64,000 nucleotides of DNA from CAWGXG01 sp963826505 (GCA_963826505.1 CAWGXG010000007.1:372001-436000), one strand, 5' to 3'; counted from the stretch's first letter, positions 35,727-44,928 are shown. Notes: generated from the letters alone by a model not told the origin. Program-made: numbers and translations.

Positions 35727-36271
35727 CGGGGCGGCTCGACCAGCACATAGGCATCGATTTGGGCGGGGTGGGACTCGCCGTCGATCTCCAGGGACAACAC
35801 GTGGCGCTGCTGAATCTGATCCAGTGTCACCCAGGCGGCGCCGCTGTTGGCGGGCGGATCCAGCAAAAATGCCAGCGCGGACCAGGCCGTGAAACGCACC
35901 TCGTAGATTTCCAGGAAATAATAGGTTCGCAGCCCGGTTTGACCGGAACGATTGGTAAACGCTTCGCGCTCATGGGTCCACAGCAGGCGGGTTGCGACAT
36001 CATCCGGCGTGAGGGCGGGCAGCAGTCTGGACTCGGTGACGAGTTCTTCCTGCAGCTCGCGGAACGGCGAGCGCTCGCGCCCCGCGCCGCCATAAAACCA
36101 GCGGCGGAAGTCGGGCAGCGCCGCTTCGGGCAGCGCCAGCCGCAGCTCGGAGCGTGTGGGATCTTCGAGCCGCGCACCGAAGGCGCTCAATTGGTCGAGG
36201 TCGTACACGTCCAGCGCGCCGCCCACCGGCCCCAGGACGTAGATGCCTTTGCGGCGGCGGTTGTCGTTCAA
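35723..36271 (-). CDS. NUDIX-like protein with uncertain 5' end
   Basis: The open frame gives 182 residues from TTG 36271, but similarity-like sequence continues upstream in frame (RVSCAALCRIEHGNRLLLLL), which fits the first strands of a NUDIX fold. No ATG, GTG or TTG is available there, so the true start is missing or a frame change lies upstream near 36390. The NUDIX box is partial: RSPFRELQEELVTE keeps REL-x-EE. A substrate cannot be named. It could be related to NUDIX domains fused or linked to nucleotide signalling, but this is speculative. Confidence 0.45.
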   Translation of the reverse strand: MNDNRRRKGIYVLGPVGGALDVYDLDQLSAFGARLEDPTRSELRLALPEAALPDFRRWFYGGAGRERSPFRELQEELVTESRLLPALTPDDVATRLLWTHEREAFTNRSGQTGLRTYYFLEIYEVRFTAWSALAFLLDPPANSGAAWVTLDQIQQRHVLSLEIDGESHPAQIDAYVLVEPPR

Positions 36272-36399
36272 CAGCAGCAGCAGACGATTCCCGTGCTCGA
36301 TGCGACACAGGGCCGCGCAGCTAACGCGCAGCGTATCGGGCTGGCGGGCGTCGTTGGGAGGTCCGCCAGCAGGCGGCTGCGACGGCTCAGCAGACGACA

Positions 36400-36642
36400 G
36401 ATCACGATTTATAAGGTTTCCCTTCTTCCCAGCCCGGCCCTCACGCTACTGATTTTGACATCACTTGGCATCTCTGGCGAATGAGCGACTTGAGTTCCCA
36501 TTAGCCCGTCGCACATTGGCACCGACCGCTTCCTGGTGTAAGCTTACGACTATCTTTATGCACACCAGTTTTCCGGCGGGCAGCGCGCACTCCCGCACGG
36601 CCTGGCTGTTTTGCTTACGCGCGCAACATCGATCACAAGCTT
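36400..36642. other. intergenic region without detectable gene
   Basis: Between the upstream end of the NUDIX-like frame and the MFS gene I find no supported coding frame, no hairpin with a T-run and no strong promoter. A short plus-strand frame at 36465 overlaps the MFS start and is not supported. Confidence 0.4.
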
Positions 36643-37962
36643 ATGACTGTTCATCCCGATTCCCCGGCGGCACGCCGCAATTTTCGCTTAACAGTGTTGC
36701 ACGGCGCGTTGTTGATCGGTACGAATAATTCCGTCGCCAGTCCCGATCTCGTGCTGACCGCCTTCGCCGCCCATATCACCTCCAACCCGCTGATCCTGGG
36801 GTTGATCTCGCCGCTGCAGAGCTCGATGTATTCGCTGCCGCAGGTGTGGACGATCGGCTGGTTACAGCGCGCGCGGCGCGCGATGCCGATGTACAACTAC
36901 GCCGTGCTGATCCGCGCGCTGAGCTGGCTGGCGCTGATCCTGGTGGCGCTGTTCGTGGGCACGCCGTCCATCCTGCTTTTGACGCTGATGGCTTTTGTGC
37001 TGCTAGGCGGGATGGCCTGGGGCGTATCGGGCCTGCCGTTTCTCGAAATCGTCGGGAAGATCGTCCCGGCCCGGCAGCGCGGGCTGATCTTCGGCTGGCG
37101 CGGCGCGTTGGGCGGCATCTTCGCGGTGATCGGCGCGCAGGTGGTGATCGTCCTCACCGGGCCAGATGCGCACTTCGGATTCCCAACCAGCTACGGCCTG
37201 CTGTTCATTTTTGCAGGGCTGGCCCAGGTGATCGGGCTGCTGGCGTTTTCGCTGGTGGCCGAGCCGGAGAGCGATGTCACCGTGCAACATCCGCGCCCAT
37301 CGCTCAACGTCTTCCGGACCATCTGGCGAGCGGATCGCAGTTTTCGACACTTTGTGCGGGGCCGGACGCTGTTCGAGCTGTCCAGCGCCGCCAATGGCCT
37401 GACCATCGTATACGCCAATCAAGTGCTCGGCGTGAGCCTGGATATGGTCGGGCTGTACCTGCTGATCAGCTCGCTGCTGCGCCCGATCTTCAGCGTGGCC
37501 GCCGGGCGTGTGAGCGTGCGCATGGGCAACCGGCTGCCGGTCGCGGCCGGAGTTGGCGCGCAGGCCATCGGTTGGAGCATGCTGCTGGCGGCGCAGCCAT
37601 TGGGCATCCGCGATCATGCCGCCGAGCTGTTCATGATTCCGATCTACAGCCTGGTTGCCGTGCAAAAGGGACTGGTGTTCTCCAACCTGATGGCGCTGGC
37701 GCTCAACGTCACACCCGAAGACGAGCGCCCACTCTATATGGGCGGCTTGAACAGTTGGATTGGCGTAGTGGCGTTTACCGGCATTCTCAGCGGTGTGATC
37801 GCCAAGACGATCGGCTTCGAAGTGCTGTTCCTGCTGACTGCCATTATGTCTCTGCTCAGCGCGTGGCAGTTCGCCACCCTGCACGAGCATTTCAGCGATG
37901 ACCAGCCTGTCTCCGAAGCGGCTTCCCAGGCCACACGCCGGTCCAAAGCGGAGAGCGCATGA
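36643..37962 (+). CDS. MFS transporter
   Basis: 439 residues with about twelve predicted membrane helices and a central loop around residues 205-225 (EPESDVTVQHPRPS). Arginine-rich turns between helices 2-3 (WLQRARRAMP) and 8-9 (RVSVRMGNRLP) occupy the positions of MFS motif A. The final ~25 residues are a polar tail. The stop overlaps the dprA start (ATGA), so the two genes are coupled. The substrate is unknown. Confidence 0.75.
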   Translation: MTVHPDSPAARRNFRLTVLHGALLIGTNNSVASPDLVLTAFAAHITSNPLILGLISPLQSSMYSLPQVWTIGWLQRARRAMPMYNYAVLIRALSWLALILVALFVGTPSILLLTLMAFVLLGGMAWGVSGLPFLEIVGKIVPARQRGLIFGWRGALGGIFAVIGAQVVIVLTGPDAHFGFPTSYGLLFIFAGLAQVIGLLAFSLVAEPESDVTVQHPRPSLNVFRTIWRADRSFRHFVRGRTLFELSSAANGLTIVYANQVLGVSLDMVGLYLLISSLLRPIFSVAAGRVSVRMGNRLPVAAGVGAQAIGWSMLLAAQPLGIRDHAAELFMIPIYSLVAVQKGLVFSNLMALALNVTPEDERPLYMGGLNSWIGVVAFTGILSGVIAKTIGFEVLFLLTAIMSLLSAWQFATLHEHFSDDQPVSEAASQATRRSKAESA

Positions 37963-38849
37963 GTCAGGATGAAATGGATCGCGTGCGGTGGATCGCGTTG
38001 AGTCTCGTGCCCGGCCTGGGCCGCCGGGGCATCGAACGCCTGATCGCGCAGTTCGGCACACTGGAGGCTGTGTTAGGCACAGACGCTGCCGCCTTGCAAA
38101 CCGTAACCGGCATCGGCCCCCGGCTGGCTGCGGCCATTCGAGATATCGACCTGGAAGGCATCGCCGTCGCGCTGACCGGGTGGGAATCGGGCGGAGTCGC
38201 GATCTGGCGGCACGGTGACGCGGCGTACCCCGCTGCGCTGCACGATCTGCCCGACGCGCCCGCCGTCCTGTTTGTACGCGGGGCGGTCACGCCGGAGGAC
38301 ATGCGCGCCGTCGCGATCGTCGGTACGCGGCGTCCGAGCCAGGACGCGCGCCAACTGGCGGCACGGCTGGCGGGGTTGTGCGCCGCACAAGGCTGGACGG
38401 TGATCAGCGGGCTGGCGGAAGGCATCGACACGGCGGCCCACCTGGGCGCGTTGAGTGCCGGGGGTCGCACGTTAGCTGTGTTGGGTTGCGGCGTGAATAC
38501 CGTCTACCCGCCGCAGAATCGCGCGCTGGCCGGTCGCGTCGTGGCGGCGGGCGCGCTGATTTCCGAGTCAGCGCCGGATGCATCGCCCAGCGCGCCGCAG
38601 TTAGTAGCGCGCAACCGGGTGATCAGCGGGTTGAGCCGCGCGGTGATCGTCGTCGAAACGAGCGAAAACGGCGGAAGTATGCACGCCGCGCGTTTTGCCA
38701 ACGCGCAGGGGCGGGCGCTTTTCGCGGTAAGGAATGGCTCCGCTGGAACCGATCGTTTGCTCGCGCAGGGAGCGCGCGCGATTGTCGCAGACGCCGATCT
38801 GGACAACGCCTTGATTGTTAAATTGACCGATCTACTTAAGGAAAGCTGA
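37959..38849 (+). CDS. dprA: DNA-processing protein DprA
   Basis: 296 residues, without the C-terminal winged domain of longer homologues. An N-terminal helix-hairpin-helix-like region (LVPGLGRRGIERLIAQFG, TVTGIGPRLAAAI) precedes the Rossmann-like core: AIVGTRRPSQ, VISGLAEGIDTAAHLGAL, GCGVNTVYPPQNRAL, ARNRVISGLSRAVIVVE and GSMHAARFANAQGRALFAV. DprA protects incoming single-stranded DNA and loads RecA during transformation. Translation is coupled to the MFS gene. No other competence gene is visible. Confidence 0.92.
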   Translation: MSQDEMDRVRWIALSLVPGLGRRGIERLIAQFGTLEAVLGTDAAALQTVTGIGPRLAAAIRDIDLEGIAVALTGWESGGVAIWRHGDAAYPAALHDLPDAPAVLFVRGAVTPEDMRAVAIVGTRRPSQDARQLAARLAGLCAAQGWTVISGLAEGIDTAAHLGALSAGGRTLAVLGCGVNTVYPPQNRALAGRVVAAGALISESAPDASPSAPQLVARNRVISGLSRAVIVVETSENGGSMHAARFANAQGRALFAVRNGSAGTDRLLAQGARAIVADADLDNALIVKLTDLLKES

Positions 38850-39156
38850 CGATTATCAGTTGTACAAGGTTTGAAAATCGTATAATTTACATTTGTGAAT
38901 AATTTGTGAAAACAAATAGTGTTTCCCGCGTGGCGGCGGGATTCGCGAAACATAGCATGTGGACTTCTTTGTGATCTCGGGCTAGAATAATTTTAATTCA
39001 CTGCTAGTACGATTTATTACTTTTCGTATTACCCTGTGTCATATCGTAAAATCGGACGTTTCACCCTTTTCGAGACCTATCGGGGGATACGGTGTGGGAG
39101 AGGGCCGGGGCGACGGGCCAGATCAATTTATGGGCCATATTTAAGGGAGGGGCCGG
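38850..39156 (+). promoter_or_regulatory. AT-rich intergenic region with promoter-like elements
   Basis: TATAAT at 38881-38886 follows TTGTAC at 38860-38865 with a short 15-base spacer. Immediately downstream are two direct TTTGTGAA copies eleven bases apart (38892 and 38903), which may be a regulator site. No reading frame is supported until 39157. Confidence 0.35.
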
Positions 39157-39852
39157 ATGTCAAAAGACTTTCCTCAAGACTCTCGTTCTCCAGGCGGCTT
39201 AGCACCATCGCAGCCCGATTATCATTGGAGGCCGGCGGGACCACAGGCGCCTGATACGACTGCTGCCTCACCTCGTTCGCGCAAGACCGAAAGCGGTGAA
39301 TGGACGTTTTCCGGGTCGCCTGATGCACCCGAGAATCAAGATTCGTACCGGGACGAGTGGGTCGACGATTCCGCAGCCTATGATGCGCCGCCGTCCCCCC
39401 CACAAGGGCGAACGCGCTATCTCGATCAAGCGCCACCCTCCTGGGACCGGCAGGATTGGGGCGAGGACGACTACGCCGCACCTCCGGAGATTCTCCCGGA
39501 ACCTCTGCCCCCAGCCCCGCGCCAACCGGTACGCGTGCGACGCGAACCGGTCCAGCCTAAGCGACTCAGCGCCCAGGAACTGCTGATGCAGGAAGTCGGC
39601 CAACTGCTGATCGACGTTATCCGCCTGCACCAGGGCGAGTGGAAGCTGGCCAGCATCCGCGCCAACGAGGAAAAAGACCGCCTCGAAGCGTTCCTGATCC
39701 CGCAAAACAAGCGGCTTGAACTGAAGGAAGCGATCCATCGCAACCAGTACATGGTGATCACGGTCGACCGGTTGGGCAACACCAAAATCCGCGAGCCAAA
39801 GAAACACGGCCCGCTGCGCCGGTTCACACGTTGGCTGTTCGGTAGTGATTAG
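39157..39852 (+). CDS. hypothetical protein with disordered N-terminus
   Basis: 231 residues. Residues 1-135 are Pro/Ser/Asp-rich low-complexity sequence, probably disordered. Residues ~140-225 form a conserved-looking alpha/beta module (QELLMQEVGQLLIDVIRLH, EKDRLEAFLIPQNKRLELKEAI, QYMVITVDRLGNTKI) ending in a basic tail. GGGAGGGG precedes the ATG. A strong terminator follows. I recognise no family; the acidic linker plus basic end suggests a binding or scaffold role. Confidence 0.5.
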   Translation: MSKDFPQDSRSPGGLAPSQPDYHWRPAGPQAPDTTAASPRSRKTESGEWTFSGSPDAPENQDSYRDEWVDDSAAYDAPPSPPQGRTRYLDQAPPSWDRQDWGEDDYAAPPEILPEPLPPAPRQPVRVRREPVQPKRLSAQELLMQEVGQLLIDVIRLHQGEWKLASIRANEEKDRLEAFLIPQNKRLELKEAIHRNQYMVITVDRLGNTKIREPKKHGPLRRFTRWLFGSD

Positions 39853-39888
39853 CGCCCACTGGTGGACAATATGTTACAGGAAAAACAG

Positions 39889-39920
39889 ACCCCCGGCCTA
39901 GACGACCGGGGGTGTTTTTT
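39889..39920 (+). terminator. rho-independent terminator
   Basis: Stem acccccgg with ccgggggt (8 bp), loop cctagacga, then gtttttt. It ends the transcript of the preceding gene. Confidence 0.8.
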
Positions 39921-39959
39921 AGACTGAAATTGCGGTTCGGCTGCGTGACCGATCAAAGA

Positions 39960-40062
39960 ACCCTATCCCCGACCCTTCCCCCACGCGGTGGAGGAAAGGA
40001 GAGGCGGTCAAGTCCCCCTCGCGGCGCGGGGAAGGATTTAGGGAGGGGCTGAATCAACTTCT
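39960..40062. repeat. dispersed hairpin-type repeat, copy 2
   Basis: Contains cctatccccgacccttcccc and later gggaaggatttagggagggg, which can pair and resemble positions 1-60. A second small palindrome lies inside (ccctcgcggcgcgggg). No coding frame is seen. Confidence 0.4.
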
Positions 40063-40072
40063 CAAATGACCT

Positions 40073-41578
40073 CTAGAGTCCGTAGATGTCGCTGTATTTT
40101 TCCTTGACATAGCGCATGAACGAATGCGTTTGCAGCGGTTCGCCGGTCACGCGCTGAGCCAGCTCGGCTGGCCAATATTTGCGCCCGTGGCGGTAAATGT
40201 TCTCTTGTAGCCAGCCCAACAGCGGCTCGAAGTTGCCACGCTCGATCTCAGACGGGATCGACGGCACATCACCCAACGCCTTATCCCAGAACTGGACCGA
40301 TAGGAAATTGCCCAGCGAATAGGTCGGGAAATAGCCGAACAGTCCCGACGACCAGTGGACATCTTGCAGCACGCCCTGTTTGCCGTGGTCCGGCGGGGTG
40401 ATGCCCAGGTAGGCCTGCATCTTGGCGTTCCACGCGTCCGGCGTATCCTTGACGGCCAACTTGCCCTCCAGCAGATCGTTTTCCATCTCGAAGCGCAGCA
40501 TGATATGCAGGTTGTAAGTCACTTCGTCGGCCTCAACGCGCACCAGCGAGCGCGACACCGCATTGATCGACCGGTAGAACGATTCGAGGTCCACGCTGCC
40601 CAACTGCGCCGGGAACGTCTTCTGCAAGTCCGGATAGAACGAGCGCCAGAACCCTCGGCTGCGCCCGACCAGGTTTTCCCACAGGCGCGACTGGCTTTCG
40701 TGCACACCCAACGATGTGCCCCCGGCCAACATCGTGCCCTCGAAGGACTGAGCGCTGCCCTGTTCGTACATAGCATGGCCCGCTTCGTGCATCGAGCCAA
40801 AGAGCGCGGAGGGCAGGTAAGTGGGATGATAGCGCGTGGTGATACGCACGTCGTTGATCGAGAAATTAGTGGTGAAAGGGTGGACCGATTTGTCCTGACG
40901 CCCACGCGACATGTCATAACCAAGCTGCTTGATCACCTTCAGCCCAAATTCGGCCTGCTGGTCGACATCATATTCCAGGTGCATCAGGCTGCCGTCGACC
41001 GCGTCCATCCGGTCGAACAACTGCGCCACAAAGGGCACCAGCTCCTCGCGCAGCCCGCTGAACAGGCGCTCCACGTCGCGCGTCTTCATGTACGGCTCGT
41101 ACTGGTCGAGCAGGGCGTCATACGGGCGATCGTTGTAGCCGAGCGCGTCCGCCTGACGCCGCATCAGATCGACAATCTTTTCGAGGGTGGGCGCGAATGC
41201 GGCGAAGTTGGCGTCTTCGCGAGCCTTCGCCCAAATCTCGTGGGCCAGCACGGTCGTCCGCGCGATTTCCTGGACGAGGTCAGTCGGCACTTTCGTCGCG
41301 AGATCGTAGTCATGCCGGACGACTCGCACCAACGCCGCGTCATCCGCGTTATAGTCGATGTCGGCGATCTCGACCTCGGCGGCTTCGATCAGCTTGCCGG
41401 TCTCGTCCGCCACGAATCGTTCGTGCGCGAGCTTGCTCAAGGTTGCCAATTGTTCAGCACGCGCCGACGCGCCGCCGGGCGGCATATTGACCTGCTGATC
41501 CCACCCCAGCAGAGCGGCTGCATGCTGGATATGGATGACTTCAGCCAGGTATTCCGTCAGTTTTTGGACGTTCTCCAT
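40073..41578 (-). CDS. M32-family metallocarboxypeptidase
   Basis: 501 residues, the usual M32 length. The zinc motif is H264-E265-x2-H268 within SMHEAGHAMYEQG, followed by GTSLGVHESQSRLWENLVGRS, the family signature that supplies the third ligand. DVRITTRYHPTYLPSALFGSMHEAGH matches the DxRxT block of M32 carboxypeptidases. It removes C-terminal residues from peptides, broad specificity, cytoplasmic. It starts at ATG 41578 and is monocistronic on the minus strand. Confidence 0.92.
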   Translation of the reverse strand: MENVQKLTEYLAEVIHIQHAAALLGWDQQVNMPPGGASARAEQLATLSKLAHERFVADETGKLIEAAEVEIADIDYNADDAALVRVVRHDYDLATKVPTDLVQEIARTTVLAHEIWAKAREDANFAAFAPTLEKIVDLMRRQADALGYNDRPYDALLDQYEPYMKTRDVERLFSGLREELVPFVAQLFDRMDAVDGSLMHLEYDVDQQAEFGLKVIKQLGYDMSRGRQDKSVHPFTTNFSINDVRITTRYHPTYLPSALFGSMHEAGHAMYEQGSAQSFEGTMLAGGTSLGVHESQSRLWENLVGRSRGFWRSFYPDLQKTFPAQLGSVDLESFYRSINAVSRSLVRVEADEVTYNLHIMLRFEMENDLLEGKLAVKDTPDAWNAKMQAYLGITPPDHGKQGVLQDVHWSSGLFGYFPTYSLGNFLSVQFWDKALGDVPSIPSEIERGNFEPLLGWLQENIYRHGRKYWPAELAQRVTGEPLQTHSFMRYVKEKYSDIYGL

Positions 41579-41803
41579 CGGATCAGATTCCTCTTTCTAA
41601 AGTTTGGCGGACAGCCTGTTAGAACATACGCAAAGAAATGTATTTTTGGCCACACACAAGCGACTGAAACTGTCTCAGCTTACCCAAGAATGCAGACCTC
41701 GGCAACCCGATTACTCCGGCGCAGGCAGAGGCGCGTTGTGAAAAACCCTTAACCGGGGATAGAATACGAGCATTGAGCCCTATCTCCGGTCAAGGAACAG
41801 CCT

Positions 41804-42718
41804 ATGCGCCACATCCTCGTGCTGTACGCGCCCGAAGACCACGAATTCGCTCGCCAGATCGCCGTGCAAATCGAGCAGCGGGGGCTGGTCGTGTGGCCGG
41901 TACCCGATCCGGCGCAGCCTTTCCCGCTGGCCACCGAGAGCACTTCCCAACTGGACGATGCGAGTCACGCGCTGGTCGTGCTGTCGGGTCACGCCTGGGG
42001 GATTGACAACAGCGACACGCCACCCTGGCAGACCACGATCGGTCAGGTCAAGCATATTTTCGTGATTGTTCAAGATGGCGGCCCGGTGCCAGACGCACTG
42101 AAAGCGTATCCCACGGTCAACTTCAAAGGCCAGTTTCTGATGGCGGTCGAAGAAGTGGTGCGCCTGCTGAACAAAACCAACGCGCCCACCCGTCAGCTCA
42201 CCATTGAGCATCCGCCACCGGTCGTAAAGCACAACCTGCTCCCGGCGACCATGCCGGCCGAACGCTGCTGGCGTGAAGATCGCCTGCGGATCAATTACAG
42301 CCTGCCCATCATCCTGACCGAGGATGACCTGGAACTGCGCATGCCCGCGTTTCTGGTGGCCTTTGGTTTCGAGCTGGTCAAAAGCTCGTCGAAACAGGTC
42401 CGCGCGCGGCGGCTGAACCGCTATCCCTGGTTTGACCCGCGCCGGGCCGAGCATTCCATTACCGTGCGGCGACGGCGCGGCGGGCTGCGCGTGTATTACC
42501 GCATGACGCGCACGCAGGTCTACCACTGGTTCCCGGCCCATTACCGCGTGTTGGACCGCGAAGCGGCGGCGCTGTACCGTTATCTCGTCACCAGCACGCT
42601 CACCGATCTGCGCGAGCCGATCGATCTTCAAGCGCGGCTGGCGCGCATCGTGTCGTGGGGTGCGATTCTGCTGTTCTTGGTGGTCGTCGTCGGACTGGCC
42701 CTGCTGGTGATCATCTGA
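41804..42718 (+). CDS. TIR-like domain protein with C-terminal membrane anchor
   Basis: 304 residues. The N-terminal ~130 residues follow a TIR-like order: HILVLYAPEDHEFARQIAVQIEQRGLVVW (box 1-like strand and helix), then LDDASHALVVLSGHAW and IFVIVQDGG. The middle ~130 residues are a basic beta-rich region with many arginines (VRARRLNRYPWF, ITVRRRRGGLRVYYRM). A single membrane helix forms the extreme C-terminus (WGAILLFLVVVVGLALLVII). The catalytic glutamate of TIR NADases cannot be placed with certainty. A signalling or defence role is possible. No companion effector gene is seen. Confidence 0.5.
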   Translation: MRHILVLYAPEDHEFARQIAVQIEQRGLVVWPVPDPAQPFPLATESTSQLDDASHALVVLSGHAWGIDNSDTPPWQTTIGQVKHIFVIVQDGGPVPDALKAYPTVNFKGQFLMAVEEVVRLLNKTNAPTRQLTIEHPPPVVKHNLLPATMPAERCWREDRLRINYSLPIILTEDDLELRMPAFLVAFGFELVKSSSKQVRARRLNRYPWFDPRRAEHSITVRRRRGGLRVYYRMTRTQVYHWFPAHYRVLDREAAALYRYLVTSTLTDLREPIDLQARLARIVSWGAILLFLVVVVGLALLVII

Positions 42719-43105
42719 GCCAGGGTAACACCGGCTCAAACAAACAGCGCACCCAGCCAACTGAATCCTTGTCGAAAAGTTATCGTGGGAAGATTTCTGG
42801 TCCGTAGGGATTCCGTAGGTCAAACGTAGCCCAAGCATTAGGAAACAGGCCAGCAACGGGCGTATGATATAGGCAGCGAAGGGCGAAATCTCTTCTTCTC
42901 CTCCTTTTTTATGCGAGAGCCGGGGGTCGGCGTCCCCGGTTCTTGTGTTTGTGCGCCTATTTCCAAACTCGAGAATAAACGTATAATTAAGAAGATGTCG
43001 CGAGACCTGGATGCAACCGGGCGCTGTCCGGCTGCATCAAAACAGGTGCCAATCTCAAGACATCTCAAAAACTATTGTGAAGGATAACTCTTCAGGACAG
43101 TCACT
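42719..43105 (+). promoter_or_regulatory. intergenic region with promoter-like element and 5' leader hairpins
   Basis: A hairpin with ccgggg/ccccgg arms (42919-42940) follows the TIR-like gene at a distance of about 200 bases. TATAAT at 42982-42987 may be a -10 box, its -35 is weak. In the presumed leader of the TlpA gene, gatgca-a-ccgg and ccgg-c-tgcatc (43010-43038) form a ten-pair hairpin with one internal mismatch. No gene is visible. Confidence 0.35.
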
Positions 43106-43688
43106 ATGGCAAAACCCGCGAGAAAGTATCGCCGCACTACACGAGAAATCGACCCCCGTTTGATTGTGTTAGGAGCCATCGGCGTGATCGTGGTGGCCAT
43201 CGCCCTGATGCTGGCGACGCGCGACACGTCACAAGAAGACCGGATACACGAGGCGACGTTGACCGCACAGCGCGCGCCTGCCGCTGCCGACTTCACGCTG
43301 AACGGCGTGAATGGGAATGTCGCGCTGGCCGATTTTCGCGGCCAGTACGTGCTGGTGAATTTCTGGGCGACGTGGTGTCCGCCATGCATGCGCGAAATGC
43401 CCGATCTCTACGCCTATTATCAAGCCCACCAAAACGATAATTTCATCTTGTTAGGCGTCAACGTGGGCGAAGACGTCCCGACTGTGCAACAATTTTTGCA
43501 GGCCAACAGCTTCAATTTCCCGGTCGGACTGGACGAGTTCCGGGGCTGTCATGGCCCGCTATGGGACCGACAGCCTGCCCAGCTCATTCTTGATCGGGCC
43601 AGATGGCCGCCTGGTGAAAGTCTGGGAACCGGGCGCGCTGTCGCGCACACAGTTAGAATCCGACATCACACCGCTGCTGAAAGGATAA
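43106..43688 (+). CDS. TlpA/ResA-like membrane-anchored thioredoxin, frame-disrupted
   Basis: An N-terminal membrane helix (LIVLGAIGVIVVAIALML) is followed by an AhpC/TSA-type thioredoxin domain with APAADFTLNGVNG, LVNFWATWCPPCMREMP (CxxC) and VNVGEDVPTVQQFL. The frame then goes astray near 43552; deleting one C gives DEFGAVMARYGTDSLPSSFLIGPDGRLVKVWEPG and the TAA at 43688. Corrected length is about 194 residues. It reduces disulfides or haem-lyase substrates outside the membrane. A cysteine-rich small protein gene follows 12 bases later. Confidence 0.82.
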
Positions 43689-43700
43689 GGGAGAGACATT

Positions 43701-44030
43701 ATGGCGCGTGCAGTCATTCATGCTGGAGTATGTGGTTTTTCAACGACGGTCAACACTCAGGCCACGGACGATCCCCGGTTGGTCAAGGTCGCCATTACCA
43801 GTGAGTGCAAGGCGATGCAGCGTTTGGCGGAAGTGCTGACCGAGGTCGATCCCTTTCGCGAGATTTCATACCGCCGCGCCACGCCCCAAACGGCAGAACT
43901 CGCCGCGCAGTACTGCACGCATGCCGCCTGCCCCGTACCGAGCGGCATCATCAAGGCGATCGAAGTGGCGGCTGGGCTGGCGCTGCCCGCCGACGTGAGC
44001 ATCACGCTCAGCAAAACCGACGGCGAATAA
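43701..44030 (+). CDS. small conserved-looking cysteine protein
   Basis: 109 residues. Four cysteines occur at VCGFST, SECKAM, QYCTHA and AACPVPSGIIKAIE. Their spacing and the compact alpha/beta pattern suggest a metal or Fe-S binding protein, possibly of an uncharacterised DUF family, but I cannot name it with confidence. GGGAGAG precedes the ATG. The close position behind the TlpA-like gene suggests a shared thiol or metal role. Confidence 0.55.
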   Translation: MARAVIHAGVCGFSTTVNTQATDDPRLVKVAITSECKAMQRLAEVLTEVDPFREISYRRATPQTAELAAQYCTHAACPVPSGIIKAIEVAAGLALPADVSITLSKTDGE

Positions 44031-44144
44031 GCGCGGCAGATTGGGGTTGAGATGTCATGTCCGCAAACCCGGAATAGGACGCGTGCAAATACATTCTGCG
44101 CCTGAGCCAGCCCGCAAACATTTACGGCTATCGCTACACATGGA

Positions 44145-44169
44145 AGCGCCGGTCAAATAGACCGGCGCT
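44145..44169. terminator. perfect 10-bp hairpin between convergent genes
   Basis: agcgccggtc and gaccggcgct pair perfectly over ten bases around loop aaata. It lies between the convergent genes ending at 44030 (+) and 44206 (-). No T-run follows on either strand, so it may act as a structural or RNase-protecting end. Confidence 0.5.
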
Positions 44170-44205
44170 CGCGATTATGGCTAGCCGATTATTACTCGTG
44201 CGTGA

Positions 44206-44928
44206 TCATAGGCCGCCAGCGGGTGCATCTGGTGGATAACCGCCTACGCAGGCGGTTGGGATGAAGCCATTGTTTAGGCTACCGACGAAGATCTCCGTCC
44301 AGGAGTCAAAGCCGCTGCCGGTCGCCTGCACGGCCGTCGGGCTGACGAACCAGGACTGCCCGTTGGTGATGTGGCCCGTTGTTGGAGTCCCTGCAGCCGT
44401 ATCAAACACATCCACATCACAGGTAATGGTGCGCAGAACGAAGCCTGACGGAATGACCGGTCCGAACACCGTGGCCGGAATATCTGCCGCGGATTGCGGA
44501 CAAGTGCCATAGGCGCCCTGGCACGCATAAACCACGCTTCCGGTACTGCAGTTGTAGGCAACGAAGAACTCGACGGTGTCGCTCGCAGATGGGGGAGTCT
44601 GACCAATGTATCCATACAGGCCAATGATCATGCCGGTGGGCTGGGCCGGCCAGCCCCCATAGCCATAGGGACCCGTGTAAGACGTCCCTGCGCCACTGGC
44701 ATGTTCGAAACTGCTCAGAACGGAACCACTCAAGTTCGTGACCCTGCCTGCTTCGCGAACAGCGGCGACATCGAGGGTGATAGAAATCGAAAGAGTGGCG
44801 GTCGAACAGGTGCCGACACTCAAACTCAGGGACGAAACGGAGTTAGCCGCTTGAACCGGCGTGAACGTGCTCGCGCTAACGAGCATTAACAAAACCAGGA
44901 CAGCATATGTGAACCAGCGTTTTGCCAT
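44206..44928 (-). CDS. secreted protein, paralogue of the protein at 19518-20126
   Basis: 240 residues from ATG 44928 (AAGGGA upstream). A signal peptide (MAKRWFTYAVLVLLMLVSAS, ending VQA) is followed by a ~140-residue beta-rich region and a C-terminal module (SGFVLRTITCDVDVFD, HITNGQSWFVSPTAV, DSWTEIFVGSLNNGFIPTACV) shared with the protein at 19518. The N-terminal half is unrelated in wording to its paralogue. No named domain is recognised. Confidence 0.6.
   Translation of the reverse strand: MAKRWFTYAVLVLLMLVSASTFTPVQAANSVSSLSLSVGTCSTATLSISITLDVAAVREAGRVTNLSGSVLSSFEHASGAGTSYTGPYGYGGWPAQPTGMIIGLYGYIGQTPPSASDTVEFFVAYNCSTGSVVYACQGAYGTCPQSAADIPATVFGPVIPSGFVLRTITCDVDVFDTAAGTPTTGHITNGQSWFVSPTAVQATGSGFDSWTEIFVGSLNNGFIPTACVGGYPPDAPAGGL

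Noticed and set aside
38892..38910. Two TTTGTGAA direct repeats as a replication-type iteron
   Set aside because: Only two copies and no DnaA-box cluster or replication gene nearby. More likely a regulator site or chance in AT-rich sequence.
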